From NCBI RefSeq assembly GCF_008369935.1, contig NZ_VTUZ01000015.1, forward strand, positions 1 through 64,000: a stretch of DNA of 64,000 nt, in the 5' to 3' direction. Position numbers and translations under genes: made by a program. Below the pieces are notes generated by a model. That model was given only the letters and a program-made list of their open reading frames with translations. It did no database searches and was not told where the DNA came from. The stretch comes from Paraburkholderia panacisoli. GTDB lineage: Bacteria; Pseudomonadota; Gammaproteobacteria; Burkholderiales; Burkholderiaceae. Positions 42,811 through 51,631 of the stretch are shown one piece after another (within the stretch, counting starts at the first letter, position 1; the number at the start of each line of letters is the position of its first letter).

Positions 42811-43554
42811 ATGACCGCATTGCTCGCGAGCGTCCGCTCGAATGACGAAGCATTCGACGCCGCTCGCGCCGGCGCCGAACTGATCGACCTGAAGGAGCCG
42901 AACGCCGGTGCGCTCGGCGGCCTGTCGATCGGCGAGATTACGAACATCGCGCGCCAGTTGCGCGCGCGCTACCCGGTCAAGCCGATCAGTGCGACGATCG
43001 GCGACGTGCCGGCCGACGCGTTCGACGAGATCGCCGCGCGTGTCATCGAGGTCAGCGACGCGGGCATCGACTACGTGAAGGTGGGCGTGGCGCGCGGACC
43101 GTCAGCGCGGCGCTGTCTCGAACAACTGGCTGATCTGCCGGCGACGGTGGTGCCCGTGCTCCTATGCGATAGCGGCATGGACGACGAACTGGTCACCCAC
43201 ACCGCCGCGCTCGGATTTGCCGGCGTGATGTTCGATACCGCCGGCAAGGACGGCAGCACGCTGTTCGATCATGTGGATGTCGGTACGCTCGCCCGCTGGC
43301 TGCGGCTGACGCGCGAGCGTGGCGCGATGGGCGGCATCGCCGGCGCGCTCGGCTGGGCGCAACTGGAACAGATCCGCGCGCTCGCACCCGATGTCGCGGG
43401 CTTTCGCACCGCATTGTGCGCCGACGGACGCCGTTCGAGGCTCGATCCGCAACGCGTCGCGCAGTGGGCCAGCGCGTTGCACCGGCCGGCTGGCGACGTG
43501 GGCGCGAACAGTGCCGCGTCGGCGCCAGGCGCCGCGAACGCGGCGCGCCTGTAG
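42811..43554 (+). CDS. mfnB: (5-formylfuran-3-yl)methyl phosphate synthase
   Basis: A 247-residue TIM-barrel protein of the DUF556/MfnB family. Evidence is the N terminus LLASVRSNDEAFDAARAGAELIDLKEPNAGALGGL (with the Schiff-base Lys of DLKEP), YVKVGVA and AGVMFDTAGKDGSTLFDHV. In archaea MfnB makes the furan ring of methanofuran from two glyceraldehyde 3-phosphates. Good GGAG before the ATG. It ends convergent to mfnE with a hairpin between. Confidence 0.88.
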   Translation: MTALLASVRSNDEAFDAARAGAELIDLKEPNAGALGGLSIGEITNIARQLRARYPVKPISATIGDVPADAFDEIAARVIEVSDAGIDYVKVGVARGPSARRCLEQLADLPATVVPVLLCDSGMDDELVTHTAALGFAGVMFDTAGKDGSTLFDHVDVGTLARWLRLTRERGAMGGIAGALGWAQLEQIRALAPDVAGFRTALCADGRRSRLDPQRVAQWASALHRPAGDVGANSAASAPGAANAARL

Positions 43555-43560
43555 CGCGGC

Positions 43561-43581
43561 GGGACGCAAGCGGCGCGTCCC
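43561..43581. terminator. hairpin between convergent mfnB and mfnE
   Basis: GGGACGC (43561-43567) pairs with GCGTCCC (43575-43581) around a seven-base loop, followed by a pyrimidine run in the mfnB direction. Ten bases separate it from the mfnE stop. A two-way terminator is likely. Confidence 0.5.
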
Positions 43582-43591
43582 CCTTCTCCGT

Positions 43592-44194
43592 TCACGACGC
43601 GAATCGGGTGACCGGGATGTTGAGCAACCGGTCGCGCATCAACGCAACGTTGTTCTTGTCGAACAGTTCGACCACGTAGTTCGCGTCATGCACGTATTCG
43701 ACGAAACGGCGGTCCACCACACCCGCTGCGGCCAGCGTATCGAGCTGGTCGTCGGCGGCGATCGGACAGGATTTCACCACGACGAGCCGCTCCGCGTTGA
43801 GCATCGTCGACAGCCAGGCCGCCAGGCTGTCCGAGGTCGTGTCCCAGTTGCTCATCGCATCGGGCGTATCGCGCATCAGCGCAGTCGGCACCCACACAGC
43901 GACATGACCGTCGCGCAACGTGCGGCGAATCTTGGCCTCGCTCGACGCGAGCACGAGTTCGGGCAACACCCCTTGCATCAGAAGCGCGTATTGCGTCATC
44001 GCGAGCAGACACATGTTGTGCGCGGCGAGATCGTCGAAACTCCATTCGCTCTGGTATTGCCGCACCTTGTCTGCGAAATCGCCGCCACCGGGCACGATGA
44101 CGACGCGTCCGCCGCCCACTTCGCATAGCTCGGTGAGCCAGTGGCGCAGCGTCGGGTCGTGACTCAGACTGCCTCCGATCTTGACCACCCACAT
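43592..44194 (-). CDS. mfnE: amino acid kinase-fold protein, MfnE-like
   Basis: A 200-residue amino-acid-kinase-family protein. WVVKIGGSLSHDP at the start and VVIVPGGGDFADKVRQYQ near residue 30-50 are the ATP-binding glycine loops. Archaeal MfnE phosphorylates (5-aminomethyl-furan-3-yl)methyl phosphate to its diphosphate in methanofuran synthesis; the methylotroph relatives are assumed to do likewise. The start at 44194 follows GAGGAC. 120 bases follow mfnF. Confidence 0.78.
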   Translation of the reverse strand: MWVVKIGGSLSHDPTLRHWLTELCEVGGGRVVIVPGGGDFADKVRQYQSEWSFDDLAAHNMCLLAMTQYALLMQGVLPELVLASSEAKIRRTLRDGHVAVWVPTALMRDTPDAMSNWDTTSDSLAAWLSTMLNAERLVVVKSCPIAADDQLDTLAAAGVVDRRFVEYVHDANYVVELFDKNNVALMRDRLLNIPVTRFAS

Positions 44195-44314
44195 GACTGT
44201 TGTCCTCGCTTCCAGTTGAGTGCCCGTCCGGGTTCCGTCATGTTTCAAATCAGATTCATCGCAGCACTGTCCGGCTGGCACGCCGCTTCATCGGACGGCG
44301 GCGCCGTTTTCACA

Positions 44315-45427
44315 TCACGCCGCGCGCGACGCCTCACGATTCACGCCTTGTTCGCGGGCATGGTGATCGCCAACCGCGAGCAACGCGACCGCCACACTCG
44401 GCGCGCAAGTCGCCGCCCACGCGGCGCAACTGCCCGGCACGCCCGCCAGCGCGCCGAAGTCGATATAGCCACGCGCTTCTTCACGCGCCAATGCGGCGGC
44501 AAGGAACCGGCCGCACCCGGCACCGAGCAGCGGCGCGGCGGCCAGCTCCGGATGCGCCGCGACCACCCGCGCCAGATTCACACCGATCTCGCGCAACTGG
44601 AGCGCTCGCCAGCGTTGCGCAAAGCCGCGCCATTCGAGCAGACCCGCTTCGTGCGCGTCGCGCCCGATCATGCGCGCGAGCCGCGCACGGCTCGCCGCTT
44701 CGGTCTTCGGCCCCTGGTCGGCGCTCGGATGCACGTCGTGCAGCGGGTCCAGTTCGCCGGTCAGCCGGTAGACGTCGGCGGTGGTCGCAAACCATTCGTT
44801 CATCACGTTGACCGTGACGCCGGCGAATTCGATACGGTGCGCGACCCCGCACAACGGCGTGCGCACGGCACCCTGATACACGAGCTCGCCGGTGGCGAGC
44901 CGGCCGGCATCCCTCGCGGCGCGCGCGACCACGCGGCCGCCGACGATCGGAATGATGTCGGTGGTCGTGCTGCCGATATCGATGAGCACGGCGTCCGCCA
45001 CGCGGCTGGACACCCACCGCGCGGTGGCGAGCCAGTTCGCCGACGCGACGTGGCGCCAGCCGGCCGCGCAGGCGTCGGCGGCGAGCCAGCCGGCGTCGCC
45101 CGCGTAAAAGCGCAGCCGCGCGCCGAGCCGCTGCGCGAGTGTGGCGACGATCACCCGTACGCCTTCGGCGCGGTCCCCGAACAGATCGACCATCTCGCCG
45201 GTCATTGTCACCGCGTGCCGCGCGCCGGCCGTGCGTGCCTGCGGCCAGCGCTCGAAAACAAGGCCGATGGTGCGCTCCAGATGATCGAGTCCCTGCCACA
45301 GCGGACAGGGCCATTGCGCCACATCGAGCACGGCTGCGCTGCCATCGGCCATCGACACCTTCACGTGCGCGCCGCCGACGTCCCAGCCGAACACCACCGC
45401 GTCCGCTGCCGTATCTTCCGTATGCAT
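44315..45427 (-). CDS. mfnF: MfnF-like hydantoinase/oxoprolinase-family protein
   Basis: A 370-residue protein of the actin-like ATPase fold. FGWDVGGAHVKVSMADG (phosphate loop 1) and ADAVLIDIGSTTTDIIPI (phosphate loop 2, about residue 140) are diagnostic; GAGCGRFLAAALA is the third. Archaeal MfnF condenses the furan diphosphate with the glutamyl-tyramine part of methanofuran. The start at 45427 is five bases after the mfnD stop; the much longer reading frame upstream is out of context. The symbol is given by homology and neighbours. Confidence 0.78.
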   Translation of the reverse strand: MHTEDTAADAVVFGWDVGGAHVKVSMADGSAAVLDVAQWPCPLWQGLDHLERTIGLVFERWPQARTAGARHAVTMTGEMVDLFGDRAEGVRVIVATLAQRLGARLRFYAGDAGWLAADACAAGWRHVASANWLATARWVSSRVADAVLIDIGSTTTDIIPIVGGRVVARAARDAGRLATGELVYQGAVRTPLCGVAHRIEFAGVTVNVMNEWFATTADVYRLTGELDPLHDVHPSADQGPKTEAASRARLARMIGRDAHEAGLLEWRGFAQRWRALQLREIGVNLARVVAAHPELAAAPLLGAGCGRFLAAALAREEARGYIDFGALAGVPGSCAAWAATCAPSVAVALLAVGDHHAREQGVNREASRAA

Positions 45428-45432
45428 CGCGC

Positions 45433-46482
45433 TCAAGGCTGCACCCCGACAGTTGACTGCGATGGGCTGGTGCGCACCGCCTCGGACCGCTCGACGCGCG
45501 CCCCATGCGCGGCCAGCAAGGCCGCCGCCAGATTGCTGCCGAGTGCCGCGGACAGTCCCGCATAGGCAACCGTCAGACGCGGATTCACCTCGATCACGAC
45601 CGGCCCGCACTGCGGATGCCACACCACGTCGATGCCGACAAAGCCGCGCAAGCCCGGTATCGCCATCGCAACGCGTTGCGCGAGCGTGTCGAGCGTGTGG
45701 CCCGCGTCGCTGTGACGATCGATCTGGTCGACCAGCACGCCGTCGAATTCGACGATGCGCGCCTGCCCGCCCGGCGCGTCGCCGCCGCTCAAACCGATCT
45801 GCTGACGGTTGATGCTGACCAGCTCGGCACCCTCGTCGCGGCAGATCAGTGACAGGCTCAACGGTTCGCCGTCGACCCATGCCTGCAGCACCGGGTTGCG
45901 CGCCGCGGCCGCGCGCACCTCGTATTCGGCGCAGGCATCGGCGAAACGGTCGAACACGAAGGTATCGAGGCCACCCGCGCCATCGTCCGGTTTCACGACC
46001 CACCGGCCGTCCCGAGGTTCGCCCGCTTGCCCTGGTTCGATGGCTGGCGTCGTGGCAATCCCGTGCGCGGTCAGACACGCCGCCGTCGCGCTCTTGCTCG
46101 ACGCCACGCGGATCGCCTCTTTGCCGCAGCCGAGCCAGCGGGCGGCGCCGACGGCATCGTAGAGGTGCAGCAGCAGGCCGTCGCACTCCGGCGCGATGAC
46201 CCACGCGTAATCGTGTTCACGCGCCGCGCGGGCGACGAAGGCCGTCATCGATTCGCCGTGCGCGGCCATACAATGCGATTGCGCCGTGTCGACCGTTTCG
46301 AAGCGCGAGGTCGCGAACGTGACGTGCACGCCGTCGAGTTCGCGCAGATCGGCGACCAGCGCGTCGCGCATCACACGTCCTTCGACGATCAGCGCGCTCA
46401 GGTCGGCGAGACTGCCTGCGCCGGCCAGCGCGGGATCGATGCCGCCGCCGGTGAGATACTCGTAGACAAAGATCTTGGTCAA
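45433..46482 (-). CDS. mfnD: ATP-grasp ligase, MfnD-like
   Basis: A 349-residue ATP-grasp protein beginning at TTG (MTKIFVYEYLTGGG); the conserved sequence starts at once, and no ATG or GTG is nearer. GRWVVKPDDGAGGLDTFVF is the ATP-binding loop and GPVVIEVNPRLTVAYAGL the metal-binding end. Archaeal MfnD joins tyramine and glutamate; in methylofuran of Methylorubrum tyrosine replaces tyramine, so the acceptor here may be tyrosine (inference). A GGGGGCG box stands upstream. Only 14 bases separate it from the divergent HisA-like gene. Confidence 0.75.
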   Translation of the reverse strand: MTKIFVYEYLTGGGIDPALAGAGSLADLSALIVEGRVMRDALVADLRELDGVHVTFATSRFETVDTAQSHCMAAHGESMTAFVARAAREHDYAWVIAPECDGLLLHLYDAVGAARWLGCGKEAIRVASSKSATAACLTAHGIATTPAIEPGQAGEPRDGRWVVKPDDGAGGLDTFVFDRFADACAEYEVRAAAARNPVLQAWVDGEPLSLSLICRDEGAELVSINRQQIGLSGGDAPGGQARIVEFDGVLVDQIDRHSDAGHTLDTLAQRVAMAIPGLRGFVGIDVVWHPQCGPVVIEVNPRLTVAYAGLSAALGSNLAAALLAAHGARVERSEAVRTSPSQSTVGVQP

Positions 46483-46496
46483 AGGAACGCGCCCCC

Positions 46497-47243
46497 ATGC
46501 AGGTGATACCGGTTCTCGATCTGCTCGACGGCCACGTCGTACGCGCAGTGCGCGGCGAGCGGACCGCCTATCGGCCCATCCAGTCCCGCCTCGCCGCCGC
46601 CAGCGAGCCGCTTCCCATCGCCCGCGCGCTGCTCGCCGCCAGCGGCGCGCGCACGCTCTATATCGCCGACCTCGGCGCCATCCTGCAGCGCGGCGAGCAT
46701 GCGTCGATGCTCGCTGCGTTGCGCGCCGCGCTGCCCGGCATCGAACTCTGGCTCGATGCGGGCTACGCGGACTATGCATCGATGCGCGCGCTGTTCGACC
46801 ACATCGATACCATCGGCCAACACGCTGGCCATGACGCTCACCACAACCTCGCGACCCTCGTACCGGTGTTCGGCACGGAGTCGTTGCGCGATATCCATGC
46901 ACTGCACGCGGCACAGACTGCCGGCCTCTCGCCGATCCTCTCGCTCGATCACCGGGCCGGCCAGTTACTGGCGGCCACCGAACTCGAACGCTCCTCGACA
47001 TGGTGGCCCTCACGTGTGATTGCGATGACCCTCGATCAGGTAGGCAGTTACGCCGGACCTGACCTGCCCACCTTCGAGCGCATCCGCGCCAGCGCGGCGG
47101 CGCACACCACGGTGATCGGCGCGGGCGGCATCCGCAATCGTGCCGATATGAAGGCTGCGGCCAGCACCGGCGCGACCGCGTGGCTGGTCGCCTCGGCTCT
47201 GCACGATCGACAGATCGGCCTCGCGCAATCCGAATCCTTGTAG
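46497..47243 (+). CDS. HisA-like TIM-barrel protein of C1 clusters
   Basis: A 248-residue (beta/alpha)8 protein. VIPVLDLLDGHVVRAVRGERTAYRPI at the N terminus resembles HisA, and VIGAGGIRNRADM near residue 200 is its second phosphate site. Paralogues called HisA/HisF-related occur in methanogens and methylotrophs that make methanofuran/H4MPT but not with other histidine genes; none is near here. A sugar-phosphate or furan-precursor reaction is possible, but the function is unknown. Confidence 0.72.
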   Translation: MQVIPVLDLLDGHVVRAVRGERTAYRPIQSRLAAASEPLPIARALLAASGARTLYIADLGAILQRGEHASMLAALRAALPGIELWLDAGYADYASMRALFDHIDTIGQHAGHDAHHNLATLVPVFGTESLRDIHALHAAQTAGLSPILSLDHRAGQLLAATELERSSTWWPSRVIAMTLDQVGSYAGPDLPTFERIRASAAAHTTVIGAGGIRNRADMKAAASTGATAWLVASALHDRQIGLAQSESL

Positions 47244-47530
47244 GCTTGCCATACAATTTCCATGCCACGGCATAAGCAACCTGCGAATGTAAGCGAACGG
47301 CAAGCCAGGCAGGCTGCGCGTGACACTCTGCTCCAGTGCGGAACACAACCTGTACGGCGCAATCGCGTGTGAGCCATGCGCGGCCTCACGATCGAAAGGC
47401 GGTGCTCAACGCGCATCCGCCGTGCCGATTCCTCTGAACGCGAAGCAGCACGACCGCGCACGTGACGCTGGTTGTGGCAACGCCATCACGTCATCACGTC
47501 AATCGGCATGGAGCTTGCTAAAAGTGCGCC
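47244..47530. promoter_or_regulatory. region upstream of fhcB with sigma-54-like elements
   Basis: A 287-base gap with no credible gene. CGGCATG (47504-47510) and TTGCT (47515-47519) have the sequence and spacing of a sigma-54 -24/-12 pair. The expected transcript start, near 47530, would coincide with the assigned fhcB ATG, so either the message is leaderless, fhcB starts further downstream, or the match is chance. Confidence 0.35.
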
Positions 47531-48943
47531 ATGCACCTTTCGCCTACCGATCCATCGAACCCCGGCACGAACGCATCGGGCGCAACCGGCGCGCGCGTGC
47601 CGGCGGTCACACGCGACTGGACTTGCCCGTTCTGCCCATTGCTGTGTGACGACCTCGTCGTCGAGTCGCACGGCGACGGCACACTCAGCGTTGCGGACAC
47701 CGAATGTTCGCGGCTTGCCGCGGCGCTCGCGCCGTACGGCGCGGCGGACGCGCAATGCCGCAGCGTCATCGATGGCAACGAAGTGGAACTCGATGCGGCG
47801 TTGGCGCGGGCCGCGCAAGTCCTCACGGACTCGCGCCGTCCATTGTTTGGCGGGCTTGCCACGGACGTCGCAGGCGCCCGTGCGCTGTACGTGCTCGCGG
47901 CCGGTTGCGGCGCGATTCTCGATCATCTGCACGGCGACGCGCTGACGCCGGCGACCCTCGCCTTGCAGGACCGCGGTTCGTTCTTCACGACGCTCTCCGA
48001 AGTGCGATCCCGCGCTGACTTGCTGGTGTTCTTCGGCTGTCAGCCGTCACGGCGTTATCCGCGCTTTTTCACACGCGTGCTGGCGGGCACCGATATCGCG
48101 CGTGAGCTGATATTCGTCGGCTGCGCAGTGGACCCGGCGGCATCCGGCTACGCGCAGACGCGAACGGAAACGCTGCTGCCGCACGCCGATCCCTACGACA
48201 CGCTCGCGCTATGGTCCGCGCTTGGCGAAGGGCGCGAAGCCGCCGCGTGGCACCACGACAGCAACGGCAACGACACTGACGCCAGCGTGGCGACAACGCT
48301 CGCATCATTGCAGGCGCGCATCGCCTCGGCGCGCTACACGGTGCTCGTCTACGAGCCGGGCGCGCTGCCCAGCCCGCATGCGGCGCTGCTGATCGAAGCG
48401 CTGAACCGGATCGTCAAGGCGGCGAACCGCACCACCCGAGCCGCGTGTCTCGCGCTCGGCGGCGACGACGGCGCATTGACGGTGAATCAGACGGTCACCT
48501 GGCTCTCCGGCATGCCGCTGCGTACGCGCTTGTCGACGCCTGCACGGAGCGCCGGCACAGCGCCGCTCGATCACGATCCGTACCGCTATCGCACCGGCAG
48601 GCTGCTCGCCGGCGGCGAGGTGGACGCGCTGCTGTGGATCGCGAGCTTCGCGCCGCATGCGTGGCCCGAGGCGCTCGATCCCGCGCTGCCTTTGATCGTG
48701 CTCGGCCATCCGGCGCTCGCGGACGCGGCGAAAGCGCGCGGCGCGCACACCGTGTTCATTCCCGTCGCGACACCCGGCATCGACACGGGCGGGCATCTGT
48801 TTCGCGTCGACAGCTCGGTCGTGATGCCGCTTGCCGCCGCGCGCGGCGCCGCGCTTGCGTCGGTGGCCTCGCTCGCCACACAGTTGACCGCGCGATTGAC
48901 TGCGCGCCTGCATGAGCCGCGCCGCGGCGAGGTGCAGCGATGA
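47531..48943 (+). CDS. fhcB: formyltransferase/hydrolase complex subunit B
   Basis: A 470-residue homologue of formylmethanofuran dehydrogenase subunit B. CPFCPLLCDD (Cys32, Cys35, Cys39) opens the conserved part, and FFGCQPSRRYPRFFTR and TPGIDTGGHLFRVDSS come later. In methylotrophs the Fhc complex acts as a hydrolase releasing formate and FhcB has lost the redox role of the archaeal tungsten/molybdenum protein. The first 28 residues are not conserved and no good ribosome site precedes the ATG, so the start is uncertain. It overlaps fhcA by ATGA. Confidence 0.88.
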   Translation: MHLSPTDPSNPGTNASGATGARVPAVTRDWTCPFCPLLCDDLVVESHGDGTLSVADTECSRLAAALAPYGAADAQCRSVIDGNEVELDAALARAAQVLTDSRRPLFGGLATDVAGARALYVLAAGCGAILDHLHGDALTPATLALQDRGSFFTTLSEVRSRADLLVFFGCQPSRRYPRFFTRVLAGTDIARELIFVGCAVDPAASGYAQTRTETLLPHADPYDTLALWSALGEGREAAAWHHDSNGNDTDASVATTLASLQARIASARYTVLVYEPGALPSPHAALLIEALNRIVKAANRTTRAACLALGGDDGALTVNQTVTWLSGMPLRTRLSTPARSAGTAPLDHDPYRYRTGRLLAGGEVDALLWIASFAPHAWPEALDPALPLIVLGHPALADAAKARGAHTVFIPVATPGIDTGGHLFRVDSSVVMPLAAARGAALASVASLATQLTARLTARLHEPRRGEVQR

Positions 48944-50661
48944 GCCTCGTCCGACTCAAAGGCGGCACGCTCTTCGACCCGACCCACGGCGTGAACGGCG
49001 AGCGCCGCGATCTGAGCTTCCGCGACGGCCGCATCGTCGACGTTGCGCCCGATACACCGGTGGATCGCGAGTACGACGCCACCGGCATGATCGTGATGGC
49101 GGGCGGCATCGACATGCATTCGCATATCGGCGGCGGCAAGACCAATCTGTCGCGCCTGCTGCTGCCCGAAGACCATCGCGCCGATCCGCTGCGCGAGCCT
49201 GCGTACGAATCGGCGCAGGACGGCGCGGGCCGCTATCTGCGTCTGCCGTCATGCGGCGTCTGCACGCCGGGGACGCTCGCGACCGGCTACCGCTACGCCG
49301 AGATTGGCTACACCGCCGCTTTCGAACCGGCCATGATGCCGTCCAACGCACGCCACACGCACCTCGAAATGGGCGACACGCCGATCATCGATCACGGCGC
49401 CTACGTGATGCTCGGCAACGACGAACTGTTCCTGCAAATGCTGGCGGCGCGCGACGACTTCGCGCGCCTGCGCGATTACGTCGGCTGGACGATTCATGCG
49501 AGCAAGGCGCTCGGCGTGAAAGTGGTCAACCCGGGCGGCATCTCCGCATTCAAGTTCAACCAGCGTTCGCTCAATGTCGACGAACCGCACGTGCACTACG
49601 GCATCACGCCGCGCGAAGTGCTGCACACATTGTCGCGCGCGTTGACCGAACTGCGCGTGCCGCATCCGTTGCATGTGCACGCTAGCAATCTCGGCGTGCC
49701 CGGCAACATCGATTCGACGATCGCGACCATGGACGCCGCCGACGGCCTGCCGATCCATCTGACGCACATCCAGTTTCACAGCTATGGGGTCGAAGGTCCG
49801 CAAAAGTTTTCGTCGGGCGCGCGGCATATCGCCGACGCGACGAACGCGCGGCCGAACGTCTCGATCGACGTCGGCCAGATCATCTTTGGACAGACCGTCA
49901 CGGCCTCGGGTGACACGATGATGCAGTTCCGCAACACGCCGCTCGCCCGGCCGCACAAGTGGGTGGCCGGCGACATCGAATGCGATGCGGGCTGCGGCGT
50001 GGTGCCGTTCCGCTATCGCGAGCAAAGCTATGTGAACGCGCTGCAATGGATCATCGGCCTGGAAATCTTCCTGCTGGTCGACGATCCGTGGCGCGTCGCG
50101 ATGACCACGGATCATCCGAACGGCGGCCCGTTCACCAGCTATCCGCATCTGATCCGCCTGCTGATGGACAAGCCGTTCCGCGACGAGCAGCTCGCCAGGC
50201 TCAATCCCGAGGCCCAGGTCGCCAGCGCATTGCCGGGCTTGACGCGCGAGTTCTCGCTGTATGAGATCGCCATCATCACGCGCGCCGGTCCCGCGCGGCT
50301 GCTCGGTCTGCGCGACCGTGGCCATCTCGGCGCAGGCGCGGCGGCGGACATCGCCGTCTATCGCGACGCGCCGGACCGCGAGCGGATGTTCACGTCGCCC
50401 GCCTACGTGTTCAAGGACGGCGAGCTGGTCGCGCGCGACGGCACCCTCGTCGCCACGCCGACGGGCGGCATCCATTTCGTGTCGCCGGAATTCGATCGCG
50501 GCATCGAGAAGACGCTGCGGGCCTACAGCGACGCCAAGCTCGCGAGCAACTTCGCGCACGCCGCGATCAGCGACGACGAGGTCTGCGACTGCTGCCGCGG
50601 CGGGCGCCTGTTGCCCGTCGAATGTCTGGCTAACGGATCACCGCTGACCGATGCCAGGTGA
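48940..50661 (+). CDS. fhcA: formyltransferase/hydrolase complex subunit A
   Basis: A 573-residue metal-dependent amidohydrolase. GGIDMHSHIGGGK holds His60 and His62, the first zinc pair; HVHASNLGVPGN and HLTHIQFHSYG carry further ligands, and TTDHPNGGPFTSYP is near the catalytic Asp. It hydrolyses the formyl group from the methanofuran analogue to formate. Starts with an ATGA overlap to fhcB and overlaps fhcD by eleven bases. C-terminal CDCCRGGRLLP is a possible zinc or disulfide site. Confidence 0.93.
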   Translation: MSLVRLKGGTLFDPTHGVNGERRDLSFRDGRIVDVAPDTPVDREYDATGMIVMAGGIDMHSHIGGGKTNLSRLLLPEDHRADPLREPAYESAQDGAGRYLRLPSCGVCTPGTLATGYRYAEIGYTAAFEPAMMPSNARHTHLEMGDTPIIDHGAYVMLGNDELFLQMLAARDDFARLRDYVGWTIHASKALGVKVVNPGGISAFKFNQRSLNVDEPHVHYGITPREVLHTLSRALTELRVPHPLHVHASNLGVPGNIDSTIATMDAADGLPIHLTHIQFHSYGVEGPQKFSSGARHIADATNARPNVSIDVGQIIFGQTVTASGDTMMQFRNTPLARPHKWVAGDIECDAGCGVVPFRYREQSYVNALQWIIGLEIFLLVDDPWRVAMTTDHPNGGPFTSYPHLIRLLMDKPFRDEQLARLNPEAQVASALPGLTREFSLYEIAIITRAGPARLLGLRDRGHLGAGAAADIAVYRDAPDRERMFTSPAYVFKDGELVARDGTLVATPTGGIHFVSPEFDRGIEKTLRAYSDAKLASNFAHAAISDDEVCDCCRGGRLLPVECLANGSPLTDAR

Positions 50662-51631
50662 ACCGCCCACGATGAACGCCCCGTCCACGCTCGAGATCAA
50701 CGGCACCGCGATCGACGCCACCTTCGCGGAAGCCTTCCCGATGAAGGCGACGCGGCTCGTCATCACCGCGCATACGCCCACCTGGGCAATGAACGCGGCC
50801 AACTCGCTGACGGGGTTCGCCACCTCGGTGATCGGCTGCGGCTGCGAGGCCGGGGTCGAGCGCACGCTCGCGCCCGCGGAAACGCCGGACGGCCGTCCGG
50901 GCGTCGCGGTGCTGCTGTTCGCGGTGTCGTCGAAGGAACTGGCGAAGCAGATCGGGCGGCGCGTCGGACAATGCGTGCTCACCTGCCCCAGCACCGCCGT
51001 GTTCAACGGCATCGATCCCGCAACCAGCCGCGCGCCGCTCTCGGATAAGGCAGCGCTCGGCAGCGGGTTGCGTTTTTTTGGCGACGGCTGGCAGATCTCG
51101 AAGATGATCGGTAGTACTCGCTACTGGCGCGTGCCGGTGATGGACGGCGAGTTCGTCTGCGAAGACACGGCGGTGACGGTCAAGGCCGTCGGCGGCGGCA
51201 ACCTGCTGCTTCTCGCGCATGACCTCGGTGCCGCGCTCGCCGCCGCCGAAGCCGCCGTTGCGGCGATGCGCCGGCTGCCGAACGTGATCATGCCGTTCCC
51301 CGGCGGCATCGTGCGCTCGGGCTCGAAGATCGGCTCCAGATACCAAGGCGCGAGCGCCTCCACCAACGACGCATTCTGTCCGAGCCTCATCGGCCTCGCC
51401 GCGCGCAGCGAGCTCAGCGCGGAAGTCGGCTGTGTGCTGGAGATCGTGATCGACGGCCTCACCGATGCCGATGTCGGCGCGGCGATGACGGCCGGTATCG
51501 GCGCAGCCGCCGGGCTTGGCCGCGCGGCCGGCGTGCTGCGGATTTCCGCGGGCAACTACGGCGGCAAGCTCGGGCCGTACCACTTCCATCTGCATGCGCT
51601 TGCGGCGGGTCTCGACGGGAGCCGCGCATGA
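50651..51631 (+). CDS. fhcD: formylmethanofuran:H4MPT formyltransferase
   Basis: A 326-residue transferase moving the formyl group from formyl-H4MPT to the methanofuran analogue. NGTAIDATFAEAFPMKATRLVITA, SGLRFFGDGWQISKM and SRYQGASASTNDAFCPSL are Ftr-family blocks; the C-terminal SAGNYGGKLGPYHFHL is also conserved. Two starts are possible, at 50651 and 50672; the conserved sequence begins shortly after the second. It overlaps fhcC by ATGA. Confidence 0.92.
   Translation: MPGEPPTMNAPSTLEINGTAIDATFAEAFPMKATRLVITAHTPTWAMNAANSLTGFATSVIGCGCEAGVERTLAPAETPDGRPGVAVLLFAVSSKELAKQIGRRVGQCVLTCPSTAVFNGIDPATSRAPLSDKAALGSGLRFFGDGWQISKMIGSTRYWRVPVMDGEFVCEDTAVTVKAVGGGNLLLLAHDLGAALAAAEAAVAAMRRLPNVIMPFPGGIVRSGSKIGSRYQGASASTNDAFCPSLIGLAARSELSAEVGCVLEIVIDGLTDADVGAAMTAGIGAAAGLGRAAGVLRISAGNYGGKLGPYHFHLHALAAGLDGSRA

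Noticed and set aside
44315..46204. A 629-residue product including the MfnF-like protein
   Set aside because: The extra 259 N-terminal residues are an out-of-frame reading of mfnD; the conserved protein starts at 45427.
46497..47243. Histidine biosynthesis hisA
   Set aside because: No other his genes nearby; the protein fits the HisA-related family of C1 clusters and lies among cofactor genes.
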